Of a stretch of 33,049 bases of DNA, positions 1 through 7,111 are shown piece by piece. The DNA is from Ruminococcus sp. Its GTDB lineage: Bacteria; Bacillota; Clostridia; Oscillospirales; Ruminococcaceae. The stretch covers positions 1 through 33,049 of the forward strand of contig NZ_JAFYYT010000042.1 of NCBI RefSeq assembly GCF_017549005.1. The letters run 5' to 3'. The position numbers and the translations under genes are program-made. Numbering within the stretch: position 1 is the first letter of the stretch; every line of letters starts with the position of its first letter. The notes beneath the pieces were generated by a model. The model was given only the letters and a program-made list of their open reading frames with translations, ran no database searches and was not told where the DNA came from.

Positions 1-12
1 GCCCCGAAGGGC

Positions 13-51
13 ATAAAAATCCCCAGCAGTAAAATACTTTTACCACTGGGG
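13..51 (-). terminator. Attenuator terminator hairpin
   Basis: On the minus strand, arms CCCCAG..GTAAAA and TTTTAC..CTGGGG (bases 21-51) form a stem with a two-base internal mismatch and a short loop, followed by ATTTTTAT. It ends the leader of the off-window resistance gene and overlaps the second leader peptide, as in tet(M). Confidence 0.8.
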
Positions 52-75
52 ATGATAATTTGCGGACATACACAT
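40..75 (-). CDS. Second leader peptide, MCMSANYHPQW, overlapping the attenuator
   Basis: An 11-codon frame starts with ATG-TGT-ATG and stops inside the terminator hairpin. Its place matches the short peptide (orf12) that overlaps the terminator upstream of Tn916 tet(M). There is no strong ribosome binding site in front, so translation is inferred from position and analogy only. If translated, ribosome movement through it would disrupt the terminator stem and permit readthrough. Confidence 0.45.
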   Translation of the reverse strand: MCMSANYHPQW

Positions 76-221
76 ATACAGCATACACCTGTTTGTGAGT
101 GCTGTTTTTGGGGATATGTCAAAATTGATAAGGCAAAAGTATTCTTAAATTGGGTACAAAAAACTAAGCCCCTACAAAAGGGACTATCATAATCCTTTGT
201 TCCCACTATTTGATTATAGTT

Positions 222-245
222 TTATTTAAGAATACCTTGCCGCAT
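222..245 (-). CDS. First leader peptide, MRQGILK
   Basis: A seven-codon frame (Met-Arg-Gln-Gly-Ile-Leu-Lys, TAA stop) begins 8 nt after AAGGAG at 254-259. Its last codons form one arm of the long stem pairing with 135-150, so translation and RNA folding compete. I recall the same heptapeptide at the 5' end of the Tn916 tet(M) leader, which is the main reason for assigning this region to the tet ribosomal-protection class. Confidence 0.7.
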   Translation of the reverse strand: MRQGILK

Positions 246-285
246 ATTTTTTACTCCTTTTCTGGAATAGAATTATTATATATCC

Positions 286-314
286 ATTATACACAGTGAA
301 AACAGATTTGTCAA
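286..314 (-). promoter_or_regulatory. Consensus sigma-A promoter of the tet-type leader
   Basis: On the minus strand TTGACA (309-314) and TATAAT (286-291) are separated by exactly 17 bp, giving a perfect consensus. Transcription should begin near 279 and run left through the leader. Confidence 0.85.
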
Positions 315-454
315 TACCTTGCGGTAAAAAACAACGACTTTGGCACATTGTTCAGCAAAATGCCGATAGCGTTTTCGGAATTTGTGCATACCGCCCTACT
401 TTTCAGAGATGTAACTATACAGGCTATTTGGTCAGTGGTTTCCCTCAAAGAATA

Positions 455-487
455 AGAGATATGCCATCTCATGGATGACATATCTCT
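455..487 (-). terminator. Hairpin downstream of the 510-743 gene
   Basis: AGAGATATG and CATATCTCT pair, extended inward by CATC/GATG past one C-A mismatch, with loop TCATG. On the minus strand it follows the small gene's stop and is followed by a modest T-rich stretch. It separates that gene from the tet-type promoter. Confidence 0.5.
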
Positions 488-509
488 TTAGTCTTGCATT
501 TTATAATAA

Positions 510-743
510 TTAGTCCTGAAGTTCCTTCATCAAAGCCACGCTGTCCTTGAACCCGACCTTGTAAGCAGCTCTCATCTCAGCAGCGGCAGTATCGCTCACG
601 CAGTCGAGGAGCTTGTGGAAGGTAGTGAGCTGGGCTTCGGTCAGCGACTCCTCAAAGGGTATGCAGAGCTTGTTAAACTCGTCCGAGAACTCAGCAGAGT
701 GAATATCACCCTGGCGATAGTTGTAAAGTGCATCAATCATCAT
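510..743 (-). CDS. Small conserved-looking protein, unknown function (77 aa)
   Basis: A soluble, acidic 77-residue protein starting MMIDALYNYRQGDIHS, with no signal peptide or membrane segment. Heptad-like runs (FEESLTEAQLTTFHKLLD, then DTAAAEMRAAYKVGF) suggest an all-helical small domain. It loosely resembles small helical DUF proteins (DUF6809-like) found in clostridia, from memory only. AAAGGA lies a few bases upstream of the double ATG at 738-743, which supports expression; the second ATG is also possible. It sits alone between a hairpin and a poorly coding stretch, so context does not suggest a role. Confidence 0.7.
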   Translation of the reverse strand: MMIDALYNYRQGDIHSAEFSDEFNKLCIPFEESLTEAQLTTFHKLLDCVSDTAAAEMRAAYKVGFKDSVALMKELQD

Positions 744-1411
744 AATCCGTCCTTTCGGTCATTTCAAACATCATTGTTATTTTACCGATTTTAAGCTGTT
801 TTGGATATGGTGTCCTAATTTATCACTTACAAAGTTTAAAAGTTATGATCCCTTTCCTCTTCTGTACTGAATGCAATGCAGAATTACTGTCTGCCGCAGA
901 TGTTTAAAATTCACCCCCCCATAATATTTTTAGTGTACTGCTATGAAACAGGGCTTATATCTCCTGCCCGTTCCCAATCATGTTTTATTATGAAGGCTAT
1001 TGCATTTATACCTCCAAAAACAGCAATAAAAAGCATTGTCCCGTTTGCTTTTCGCCATGACCAACCACCATGTCACAGGCCTTGCCGCTTTTTGGGATAA
1101 ATGTAAATGCAAAAGCTGCATCACTTATAGTAACGCACGTGACTTTCAAAGTGTAACAGATTTTGAAAAAATTTTTTTCATCGAATATTTTCCTATAATC
1201 ATCATGGACGTTGCTTATAGGCATTTCCGTTCGCCGCAGGGCATAGCAAAATATTTGAAAATACTGCATCAGTTGTTACTGAGAGCAGGAGCTGTGAAAA
1301 TTGAAGTCAGCATTGCTGATGAACGAAAGCTTTTCCAGGACATCAGCTCATATATTATGAAGGAGCAATATCCGCCTCTGTTGTATTATTTGCCACAAAA
1401 CAATAAAAGCC
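744..1411. other. Gene-poor stretch, possible decayed gene remnants
   Basis: No frame here has both a convincing start and a ribosome binding site. Two stretches look protein-like. On the plus strand, 1057-1425 is open and ends in a plausible 73-residue tail (from Met at 1204, RHFRSPQGIAKYLKIL..., LFQDISSYIMKEQ), but no Shine-Dalgarno precedes either Met and its last codons lie inside the next gene's promoter. On the minus strand, around 950-1090, a 45-codon open frame reads HGGWSWRKANGTMLFIAVFG then a short hydrophobic tail, like the C-terminus of a lost membrane protein. I treat both as possible remnants rather than genes. Confidence 0.4.
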
Positions 1412-1441
1412 TTGACATTTTTTGATAAAACGGTATAGAAT
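1412..1441 (+). promoter_or_regulatory. Sigma-A promoter of the 1481 gene
   Basis: TTGACA (1412-1417) and TAGAAT (1436-1441) are 18 bp apart. The ribosome binding site AGGGAGGT follows at 1465-1471, ten bases before the ATG. Confidence 0.7.
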
Positions 1442-1480
1442 AATAGTACAGCAAATACTTTTCAAGGGAGGTTTATAGTT

Positions 1481-3649
1481 ATGATAAAAGGTTTGAAGCG
1501 TGTTTTTACAGTATTTGCTGCTTCCGTGATGACAGCCGTATCGTTAGCAGCATCTGCAACAGCGGCTGGAAATGAAGAAAACTGCGAAGAAAAGGCTCTT
1601 ACCAGTGAAGCATGGCACGAGGGCGACAGCAACGGCTCCATATCGCTGAACGACGGCGATAACAACGGATATAGCTGCGAATGGGACGAAAATGGCAGTT
1701 TTATCTTCCGCAAAGGCATTGAAACGGAAAAAGATTACGCAGCAAGCTGGTTCAGCGAGATGAAGGTCAATTATTCGGGCTCACTGACTTCAGACGGCAT
1801 AGCGTATACAGGCGTTGAGTTCATTCCGGACTTCGGTGATAGGCTGTATATCATAGACGTCTATACAGACAACAGCTTTTTCAAGGAAATGGAATATATA
1901 GGAGGCTATAGCAATCCAAGCAATGCGTCCGAAGTTGAATATTATAATATTTACGCATCTGACAGCACCGATGAGCTGACAGGCTGGAGCGGCAGGAGCT
2001 ACTGGTGTATCAGCGATTCGAGTCTTGGCAAACGAGGAAAAGAATACAGCACAGAGGTTGATCTTCAGACTCAGATTTTCAGATGTGAAGATTTTGGAGC
2101 CGAATTCGGCAATGCTGACAGAATAAACGTAATAACCGGAGGAAAGGCTTCAAAGGGCAGCGCTGAAATAAAAAGTGCGGGATTTACCGCTGAAGTAATG
2201 TCAAAAAATGAAATATCCGAAAGATTCAGCACTGATAAAAGCGATTATAAAAAGGACGGCGCATACAACTGCACTGTGTCAAACTTCAATACTGATAACG
2301 GCCGTTTTAATATGAACATGAACGGCGGTGGAAGATTCGATTGCAAATGGGAGGATTCAAAAGGTACCATCTATTTCAGCAAGGGTCTGAACTGCAGAGC
2401 AGAACTTAATAAGCAGCGCACGTTGACTGTTGATGCAAAATGGCACAAGGATAATTCCACAGGCAATTCCTCCTGTTTCATAGGAGAAATTGTAGATACT
2501 TCGATCAATAGCGCACTTGGGCCGTGTCTTGTCTATATTATCGAGGACTACGAAGACCTCAACTTTCTGAAAGATGCTGTTCTGAAGACAAATATCGACG
2601 GCTATGAAATATACACCAGGAAAGGAATAGACCAGTACAAGGGATATAGAGCCGATCAGATATGGGTAGTCAATACTCGCAGGAATTACAGCGGAGAATG
2701 TCATACAGACGTTGCGAAATGGCTCCGTAAGCTTGAAAAAGCACTTGGCATCGACCTGATATTCATATATGGAGTTGAATTTATGGTATATGCCTACGGT
2801 GAAAGCGGCGGAGTCAGCGTGGAAAGGAACAACATAACTATCCCTAAATATACAGAAGACAAATACCTCCGCGGAAATGATGAAACCGACAGGTCCGGCT
2901 TCCATTACTCAATTGCGAGCAGCTCAGCCGACTTAAACTATATGATAATAAACGTCTCTGACAATGCAATATGTTCTTGGGAAAAACAAAGTGAAAATGA
3001 AGAATCCGTATTCAGGAAAGGCATAAAGCTCCCTGAGCCTGTTAATACTGACGACTATGACAGCATATATTTTTCACTTGGAACGTATATAGTATCAGAC
3101 GATAGTTATTTTGCAGGCATATACGGTCATACTAAAGATTCGGGATCTGAATTCTACATAGTTAACAAATCCGCCAGCGAGGATTTTCTTAAAAACGCAG
3201 TTCCTGCCGGCAACGCCGATATATGCGGCTGCACCTATTCTCTGTATACCAGCGAAAGGCTGAATGCAGACGGTACGTCCATAAAACAGTTCTGGAGCGT
3301 ACTGAATAACAAATTAGTTCCCGCTGATGAGAAAAAAACAGAGACAGATTTGATACAGCACATTGAAAAATGGAAAGAAACTGGACTTGCAGGCGAGCCG
3401 AAGCTTGATGAAATATATGCTTTCGTCCATGCATACGGCACGGGCAGAGGATATGCACATATTAACGATATCGCTCTTGAACCTTACAAAAATTACGGCA
3501 GCAGAGATGTATACACCATCGGGGATATTGATAAGCTGCAGGGATATCTCCTCGGTGTCAGAGCTCATGTAAACAAGAGCTACGACGTCAACAATGACGG
3601 AATTACCAACATTTACGACCTTGTTGAACTCAGGAAAATGTTTTTCTGA
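1481..3649 (+). CDS. Secreted dockerin protein with three degenerate GH11-like domains
   Basis: A 722-residue exported protein. Residues 1-29 are a Sec signal peptide (Lys/Arg, hydrophobic core, ATA-A). Three copies of a beta-rich domain follow, roughly 45-240, 262-460 and 470-665. Each has the GH11 landmarks CEW/CKW/CSW, a central FYIV/LYII strand, YWC/IWVV/FWSV and a late glycine-rich strand. Compared with the intact xylanase at 23581, copy 1 has RLYIID and copy 2 has CLVYIIED where the nucleophile Glu stands, and copies 1-2 also lack the acid/base Glu. Copy 3 keeps the first Glu (SEFYIV) but has His (VHAYG) at the second. The C-terminus (about 670-722) is a half-degenerate dockerin: the second calcium loop DVNNDGITNIYD is canonical, the first has lost its Asp/Asn ligands. 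Catalysis is unlikely; carbohydrate binding on a cellulosome is inferred. Single-gene unit with its own promoter and terminator. Confidence 0.8.
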   Translation: MIKGLKRVFTVFAASVMTAVSLAASATAAGNEENCEEKALTSEAWHEGDSNGSISLNDGDNNGYSCEWDENGSFIFRKGIETEKDYAASWFSEMKVNYSGSLTSDGIAYTGVEFIPDFGDRLYIIDVYTDNSFFKEMEYIGGYSNPSNASEVEYYNIYASDSTDELTGWSGRSYWCISDSSLGKRGKEYSTEVDLQTQIFRCEDFGAEFGNADRINVITGGKASKGSAEIKSAGFTAEVMSKNEISERFSTDKSDYKKDGAYNCTVSNFNTDNGRFNMNMNGGGRFDCKWEDSKGTIYFSKGLNCRAELNKQRTLTVDAKWHKDNSTGNSSCFIGEIVDTSINSALGPCLVYIIEDYEDLNFLKDAVLKTNIDGYEIYTRKGIDQYKGYRADQIWVVNTRRNYSGECHTDVAKWLRKLEKALGIDLIFIYGVEFMVYAYGESGGVSVERNNITIPKYTEDKYLRGNDETDRSGFHYSIASSSADLNYMIINVSDNAICSWEKQSENEESVFRKGIKLPEPVNTDDYDSIYFSLGTYIVSDDSYFAGIYGHTKDSGSEFYIVNKSASEDFLKNAVPAGNADICGCTYSLYTSERLNADGTSIKQFWSVLNNKLVPADEKKTETDLIQHIEKWKETGLAGEPKLDEIYAFVHAYGTGRGYAHINDIALEPYKNYGSRDVYTIGDIDKLQGYLLGVRAHVNKSYDVNNDGITNIYDLVELRKMFF

Positions 3650-3677
3650 CAAATGGTTTGTTCTCAGCTTATTCAAT

Positions 3678-3710
3678 AACGGGACAGTTTTTCAGTTGTC
3701 CCGTTTATTG
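3678..3710 (+). terminator. Terminator of the 1481 gene
   Basis: AACGGGACA and TGTCCCGTT (9 bp) flank a ten-base loop and are followed by TATTG. It starts 28 bp after the stop codon. Confidence 0.75.
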
Positions 3711-3797
3711 ATTGCAGGCAGATAAAACCGCCCGAACCTAATGGAAACTTGGATATCAGTTATGACATCATCTTAAGAAACTGTTTTGGAGGGAAAA

Positions 3798-4370
3798 ATG
3801 AAAAACGTATATGAAAACTGTCCTGTTTTTGAAAGCAACCGATTTTTACTAAGATTTGTAATACAAGAAGACACAGATGACCTTCTTGAAGTTTACAGCG
3901 ATAAAAACGCTCTGCCTTTTTTCAACAGTGACAACTGCGATGGGGATAACTTCTACTATCCCGATACAGACAGAATGAAAAATGCCATAGATTTCTGGCT
4001 GCGTTCCTATGAAACAAAATGGTTTGTACGCTGGACTATCATAGATAAGACTTGTTCAAAGGCAATTGGTACTATAGAGATGTTCCACAGGTTTGCAGAT
4101 GATGATTTCAACCATGCAGGCGTTCTCCGTCTCGATGTGAGGAGCAACTATGAAAAATCGGATATATTGCGTGATCTCTTTGAACTTTTTATCCCCCCAG
4201 CTTATGAACTGTTCGACTGCAATGAGATAATAACCAAAGTACCTGTCTATGCAGTTGAACGTATCAATGCCGCTCAGAGCTTCGGCTTCACTAAATCGGA
4301 AAAGCTTTTGATTGGCACCAACGATCACTATGCCTATAACAATTACTGGACAATAAATAAGGATAGATAA
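3798..4370 (+). CDS. GNAT acetyltransferase, RimJ/RimL-like (190 aa)
   Basis: A cytosolic acetyl-CoA-dependent N-acetyltransferase, substrate unknown. The N-terminal SNRFLLRFVIQEDTDDLLEVYSD segment is typical of RimJ/RimL-type GNATs, and the C-terminal INAAQSFGFTKSEKL resembles the usual RALEKLGF helix. The central acetyl-CoA loop is poorly conserved (RLDVRSNYEKSDILRDLF in place of R/Q-x-x-G-x-G/A), so activity is uncertain. The ATG at 3798 is chosen because GGAGGG at 3788-3793 is correctly spaced; a TTG further upstream is not needed. It is the first of three adjacent GNAT genes; the next begins 2 bp after its stop. Confidence 0.8.
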   Translation: MKNVYENCPVFESNRFLLRFVIQEDTDDLLEVYSDKNALPFFNSDNCDGDNFYYPDTDRMKNAIDFWLRSYETKWFVRWTIIDKTCSKAIGTIEMFHRFADDDFNHAGVLRLDVRSNYEKSDILRDLFELFIPPAYELFDCNEIITKVPVYAVERINAAQSFGFTKSEKLLIGTNDHYAYNNYWTINKDR

Positions 4371-4372
4371 TT

Positions 4373-5008
4373 ATGAGTATTACAATAAAAGCACTTACTC
4401 CCGAATTGATAAACGATTATTTTGATTTCTTTGACAACCGCGCATTTTCCGATGATTCGCCCTTTTATCCATGCTACTGCAATGCTTTTAATATGAGTCT
4501 GGAGCAGATAAAAACACAGCTTTTTGCTCGCTCGGAGCTCTACGGAAATGGTGTTGAGGGCTGGAAAAGAGTTCTGCGTGAATCCGCATGGGATATGGTG
4601 AAAAACGGAATAATCCGAGGATATTTAGCCTATAATGATGAACTTGCAGTTGGCTGGTGCAACGCCAATGACAGAATGAATTATTACCGCGTGGGTGAAT
4701 TTGATATGGACAATATTCCCGAAGATGAACCGCCTTTGGGCTGCTCTGAAAAGGGCTCTGTCAAATCTGTGGTATGCTTTGAGATATCCCCCGATCATCG
4801 CGGCAGAGGCATTGCAGGAATGCTCCTGGCACAGGTATGCAAAGACGCGGCTGATGAGGGATACTCATTTGTGGAAGCTTATCCGAGCGATAATCTCGAA
4901 AACGGCAGTCTTGCATTCACAGGACCGCTTCGCCTTTATGAGAAATACGGCTTCAAGGAATATGCACGGTCTAGTTCTGCAATTATTATGAGAAAAGCTT
5001 TGAAATAA
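4373..5008 (+). CDS. GNAT acetyltransferase (211 aa)
   Basis: A GNAT-fold N-acetyltransferase with a clear acetyl-CoA site: CFEISPDHRGRGIAGMLL supplies the beta-4 strand and R-G-x-G-I/A pyrophosphate loop near residues 140-158, and LRLYEKYGFKEYAR is the conserved C-terminal helix-strand. A longer N-terminal part (YPCYCNAFNM, residues about 30-45, then an ESAWDMV helix) resembles GNATs annotated in clostridial small-molecule or antibiotic detoxification; the substrate cannot be read. The start follows the previous stop by 2 bp with only a weak GGATAG site, implying translational coupling. Confidence 0.85.
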   Translation: MSITIKALTPELINDYFDFFDNRAFSDDSPFYPCYCNAFNMSLEQIKTQLFARSELYGNGVEGWKRVLRESAWDMVKNGIIRGYLAYNDELAVGWCNANDRMNYYRVGEFDMDNIPEDEPPLGCSEKGSVKSVVCFEISPDHRGRGIAGMLLAQVCKDAADEGYSFVEAYPSDNLENGSLAFTGPLRLYEKYGFKEYARSSSAIIMRKALK

Positions 5009-5026
5009 CACATTGGAGGGATAAAT

Positions 5027-5479
5027 ATGCCTGTTTCCTACAGAAAACTGACTGAAAAAGAACTTGATACCTTTATTGAAATGCGTATAAACCAACTCCG
5101 TGAGGAAGGTGCAAAGGAGGATATCGACCTGAGACCTGCACTGAAGGACTACTACACTCGTCACATGGCAGATGGTACCTTTGTTTCGTGGCTTGCTGTA
5201 GACGGAGAAAAAATCATCGGCACAAGCGGTATGTCAATAGTTGAAAAGCCGCCGTATTTCGGCTGCCCAAGCGGTAAGATAGGACTTCTTTCCAGTATGT
5301 TCACTGATAAAAGCTACCGCAGACAGGGCATAGCAAGGGAACTCCTCTCACGAGTCGTAAATGAAGCTAAGGAACGCGGCTGCGGAACCGTTCAGATAAC
5401 AGCTTCGGATATGGGAGTTCTGCTGTACACAAATTTCGGATTCACAAAGAACAATAACTTCATGCAGTATAAATTATAG
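5027..5479 (+). CDS. GNAT acetyltransferase (150 aa)
   Basis: A compact GNAT domain, usual length for the family. FTDKSYRRQGIARELLSRVV is the acetyl-CoA binding strand and loop (R-R-Q-G-I-A), and VLLYTNFGFTKNNNFM is the C-terminal substrate-side strand. GGAGGG is well spaced before the ATG. It is last in a three-GNAT operon that ends at the hairpin 18 bp downstream. The three copies share little sequence, so they are not a recent tandem duplication; different substrates are likely. Confidence 0.85.
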   Translation: MPVSYRKLTEKELDTFIEMRINQLREEGAKEDIDLRPALKDYYTRHMADGTFVSWLAVDGEKIIGTSGMSIVEKPPYFGCPSGKIGLLSSMFTDKSYRRQGIARELLSRVVNEAKERGCGTVQITASDMGVLLYTNFGFTKNNNFMQYKL

Positions 5480-5496
5480 TCAGAAAACAACGCAAA

Positions 5497-5530
5497 AAAA
5501 CAGCTTCTTCACTGTAGAAGAAGCTGTTTT
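5497..5530. terminator. Bidirectional terminator between the GNAT operon and the small peptide gene
   Basis: AAAACAGCTTCTTC and GAAGAAGCTGTTTT form a perfect 14-bp stem around ACTGTA. T-runs lie on both sides, so it can end the GNAT operon (plus strand) and the 28-aa peptide transcript (minus strand). Confidence 0.85.
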
Positions 5531-5602
5531 GTCATTTCATTCTAATGTATTTTTTTAGGAGGTTATACACTAAATGCTTTCAGCTAAAATTTGGTTTTCG
5601 TT

Positions 5603-5689
5603 TTAACATCGTCCAGTGCTGCACATTCGGTCTGTCCCCCTGACGATGGAGCGGAGCATACCAAGCATACAGGATATTCTGTTTTTCAT
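5603..5689 (-). CDS. Unannotated 28-aa Cys-containing peptide gene
   Basis: A small gene that is complete in every element. A promoter (5721-5749) and AAAGGAG (5698-5704) sit correctly spaced before an ATG, followed by 28 codons, a TAA and a bidirectional terminator. The peptide starts MKNRISCMLGMLRSIVRG and ends GTDRMCSTGRC: three Cys, five Arg plus one Lys, a short hydrophobic centre, no signal peptide and no Gly-Gly C-terminus. I do not recognise the family. Its neighbour upstream on the same strand is a rhodanese, and next to that a ThiF/MoeB-type E1 enzyme. A sulfur-related leader or sensor peptide, a RiPP precursor and a small regulatory peptide are all open possibilities. No gene lies downstream before the terminator, which argues against a simple leader. 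Confidence 0.6.
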   Translation of the reverse strand: MKNRISCMLGMLRSIVRGTDRMCSTGRC

Positions 5690-5720
5690 TTTCACCGCTC
5701 CTTTCGTTTGGTGTGACTTT

Positions 5721-5749
5721 ATTATATCACGAAGAAAGAAGCTTGTCCA
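5721..5749 (-). promoter_or_regulatory. Sigma-A promoter of the small peptide gene
   Basis: On the minus strand TGGACA (5744-5749) and TATAAT (5721-5726) lie 17 bp apart. Transcription should start near 5714, 25 nt before the peptide's ATG. Confidence 0.75.
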
Positions 5750-5798
5750 ATGCTAAAAATCCATTGCAGATTATAGAAAAAAGCTATATCCGACTCTA

Positions 5799-5827
5799 TT
5801 GAAAAGCTGATTTGTATATGCTATACT
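5799..5827 (+). promoter_or_regulatory. Plus-strand promoter firing antisense through the rhodanese gene
   Basis: TTGAAA (5799-5804) and TATACT (5822-5827) are 17 bp apart. The next plus-strand gene is the ThiF-type enzyme at 6179, so the transcript would have a leader of about 345 nt wholly antisense to the rhodanese gene. Confidence 0.45.
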
Positions 5828-5850
5828 TATTAAACAAGTAGGAATTGTGC

Positions 5851-6153
5851 TTACAGCCCGGTACTTGCAAGACTTACGATATATGCAGCGTGACCACCCT
5901 CGATATTGTAAACGTCATATCCGCGGTCTTCCAGTATCTCGGCAACTTCTCCGCTGAGGTCGCCTGTTCTGCACAGAACGTAAACGGGCTTGTCTTTCGG
6001 TAGTTTTGAAAGTCCCGTAGATATCTCGTCAAAGGGCACATTTACCGAGCCCTTTATACCGTTATTTTTAAATTCTTCTCGGCTTCTTATGTCAAGAAGA
6101 AGCACTTTTTCCGTATCAAGAGCGGAGAGTTCAGATGCATTTATACTTTTCAT
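5851..6153 (-). CDS. Rhodanese-domain sulfurtransferase (100 aa)
   Basis: A single-domain cytosolic rhodanese of usual length. VLLLDIRSREEFKNNGIKGS is the entry strand and CH2A-like motif, and the active-site loop is CRTGDLS with the persulfide Cys near residue 61. GGHAAY closes the domain. Such proteins carry sulfane sulfur, often to ThiF/MoeB-type sulfur relay enzymes, one of which is the divergent neighbour. AAAGGA at 6161-6166 fixes the ATG at 6151-6153. Only 25 bp separate its start from the ThiF start, and both ribosome binding sites fill that gap, so its promoter should lie inside the neighbour; I could not identify it. Confidence 0.9.
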   Translation of the reverse strand: MKSINASELSALDTEKVLLLDIRSREEFKNNGIKGSVNVPFDEISTGLSKLPKDKPVYVLCRTGDLSGEVAEILEDRGYDVYNIEGGHAAYIVSLASTGL

Positions 6154-6178
6154 ATCAAATTCCTTTCGGGAGGCAAAA

Positions 6179-6985
6179 ATGGCTTTAACAGACGAACAGC
6201 TCGAACGCTATTCGAGACACATCACATTAAAAGAAATAGGCGTAAAGGGGCAGAAAAAGCTGCTTGCCGCAAAGGTGCTCATCATTGGTGCAGGCGGTCT
6301 CGGCGCACCAGCCGCGATGTACCTTGCAGCCGCAGGTGTGGGAACTATCGGCATTGCCGACTGTGACAGGGTGGAGCTTTCAAACCTGCAAAGGCAGATA
6401 ATCCACACTGCAAATGATGTAGGCAAAACCAAAGTGCAGTCCGCCGCAGAGACTATAAAAGCGCTCAATCCCGATGTTGAAGTTATCACTTACCATGAAT
6501 ACGTAAACAGTAAAAATATCGCAGCTATGATAGCCGATTACGACTTCATCATCGACGGCGCAGACAACTTCCCAACGAAGTTTCTCATAAACGACGCCTG
6601 TGTACTTGGACGCAAGCCCTTCTGTCACGCAGGCATACTCCGCTTTGAGGGGCAGCTTATGACATACGTCCCCGATAAAGGTCCCTGCTACCGCTGCATA
6701 TTTGAAGCTCCGCCGCCGAAGGACGCTGTCCCCAGCTGCCGCGAAGCCGGAGTCATAGGTGCAATGGCAGGAATTATCGGCTCTATGCAGGCTCTTGAAG
6801 CCGTGAAGTACATCACAGGTCAGGGTGAACTGCTCACGGGCAGTATGCTCATATTCGACGGACTTAAAATGGAATGGCGCAAGATAAAGCTGCCGAAAAG
6901 AGTACCGGTCTGTCCGATATGCGGTGATGATCCGTCTGTAACGGAGCTTTTCGACGAGGAACAGCAGGCTTGCAGCTTGTTATAA
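6179..6985 (+). CDS. MoeB/ThiF/HesA-family E1-like adenylyltransferase (268 aa)
   Basis: The family adenylates the C-terminal Gly of a ubiquitin-like sulfur carrier (ThiS, MoaD or similar). Visible motifs: RYSRHITLKEIGVKGQKKL at the N-terminus; Rossmann ATP loop IIGAGGLGAPAAMYLAAAG (about residues 37-55); DCDRVELSNLQRQ with the Arg finger; DGADNF; the zinc pairs CYRC and CPIC; and PSCREAGVIG, which holds the usual catalytic Cys region. No separate C-terminal rhodanese is fused, but a free-standing one diverges next door, as if the MoeBR fusion were split. No carrier protein or ThiG/ThiH/MoaE is in the window, so the pathway is open. The start at 6179 has GGGAGG six bases upstream; a longer in-frame extension would run antisense through the rhodanese and is rejected. 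Confidence 0.9.
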   Translation: MALTDEQLERYSRHITLKEIGVKGQKKLLAAKVLIIGAGGLGAPAAMYLAAAGVGTIGIADCDRVELSNLQRQIIHTANDVGKTKVQSAAETIKALNPDVEVITYHEYVNSKNIAAMIADYDFIIDGADNFPTKFLINDACVLGRKPFCHAGILRFEGQLMTYVPDKGPCYRCIFEAPPPKDAVPSCREAGVIGAMAGIIGSMQALEAVKYITGQGELLTGSMLIFDGLKMEWRKIKLPKRVPVCPICGDDPSVTELFDEEQQACSLL

Positions 6986-7040
6986 TATGATTATATAGCC
7001 GCTAAGAGTAAAAGTCAATAACCAATTCACAGAAATCATA

Positions 7041-7069
7041 TTGACAAAGTATGCATATTATAGTATAAT
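7041..7069 (+). promoter_or_regulatory. Perfect consensus promoter of the gshA-type operon
   Basis: TTGACA (7041-7046), 17 bp, TATAAT (7064-7069). Transcription should begin near 7076, leaving a 167-nt leader containing a small peptide and a terminator before the first gene. Confidence 0.85.
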
Positions 7070-7111
7070 ATAAACATAGTAAACCAGTATGCATTGACGG
7101 AGGTGTTTGTT

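Larger units (their letters stand above)
12..279 (-). promoter_or_regulatory. Attenuator leader of a tet(M)/tet(W)-class tetracycline-resistance gene
   Basis: The minus strand carries a consensus promoter, a 7-codon leader peptide, a pair of long complementary arms (223-237 with 135-150), a second short peptide and a terminator hairpin, with no other gene before the left edge. From memory this order, and much of the wording (peptide MRQGILK, then a GGGAACAA-type segment, then TTTAAGAATAC), matches the leader of Tn916 tet(M) and, even more closely, tet(W). Those leaders act by transcription attenuation: tetracycline-stalled ribosomes favour readthrough into the ribosomal-protection gene. The resistance gene should start roughly 25-30 nt left of base 1. 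The class is fairly secure; the allele (W, O, 32 or mosaic) cannot be read from here. Confidence 0.8.

Noticed and set aside
12-279. Reading the structured minus-strand RNA as a tracrRNA or riboswitch
   Set aside because: No CRISPR array or cas gene is in the window, and the leader-peptide layout fits the tet ribosomal-protection attenuators much better.
296-478. 60-codon plus-strand frame
   Set aside because: It overlaps the tet-type promoter and a terminator hairpin and has no ribosome binding site.
1006-1269. 87-codon minus-strand frame
   Set aside because: No Shine-Dalgarno site and no recognisable family; kept only as part of the possible gene debris.
5990-6178. 63-codon upstream extension of the E1-like gene
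   Set aside because: It runs antisense through the rhodanese gene; the ATG at 6179 has a proper GGGAGG and matches the family's usual start.
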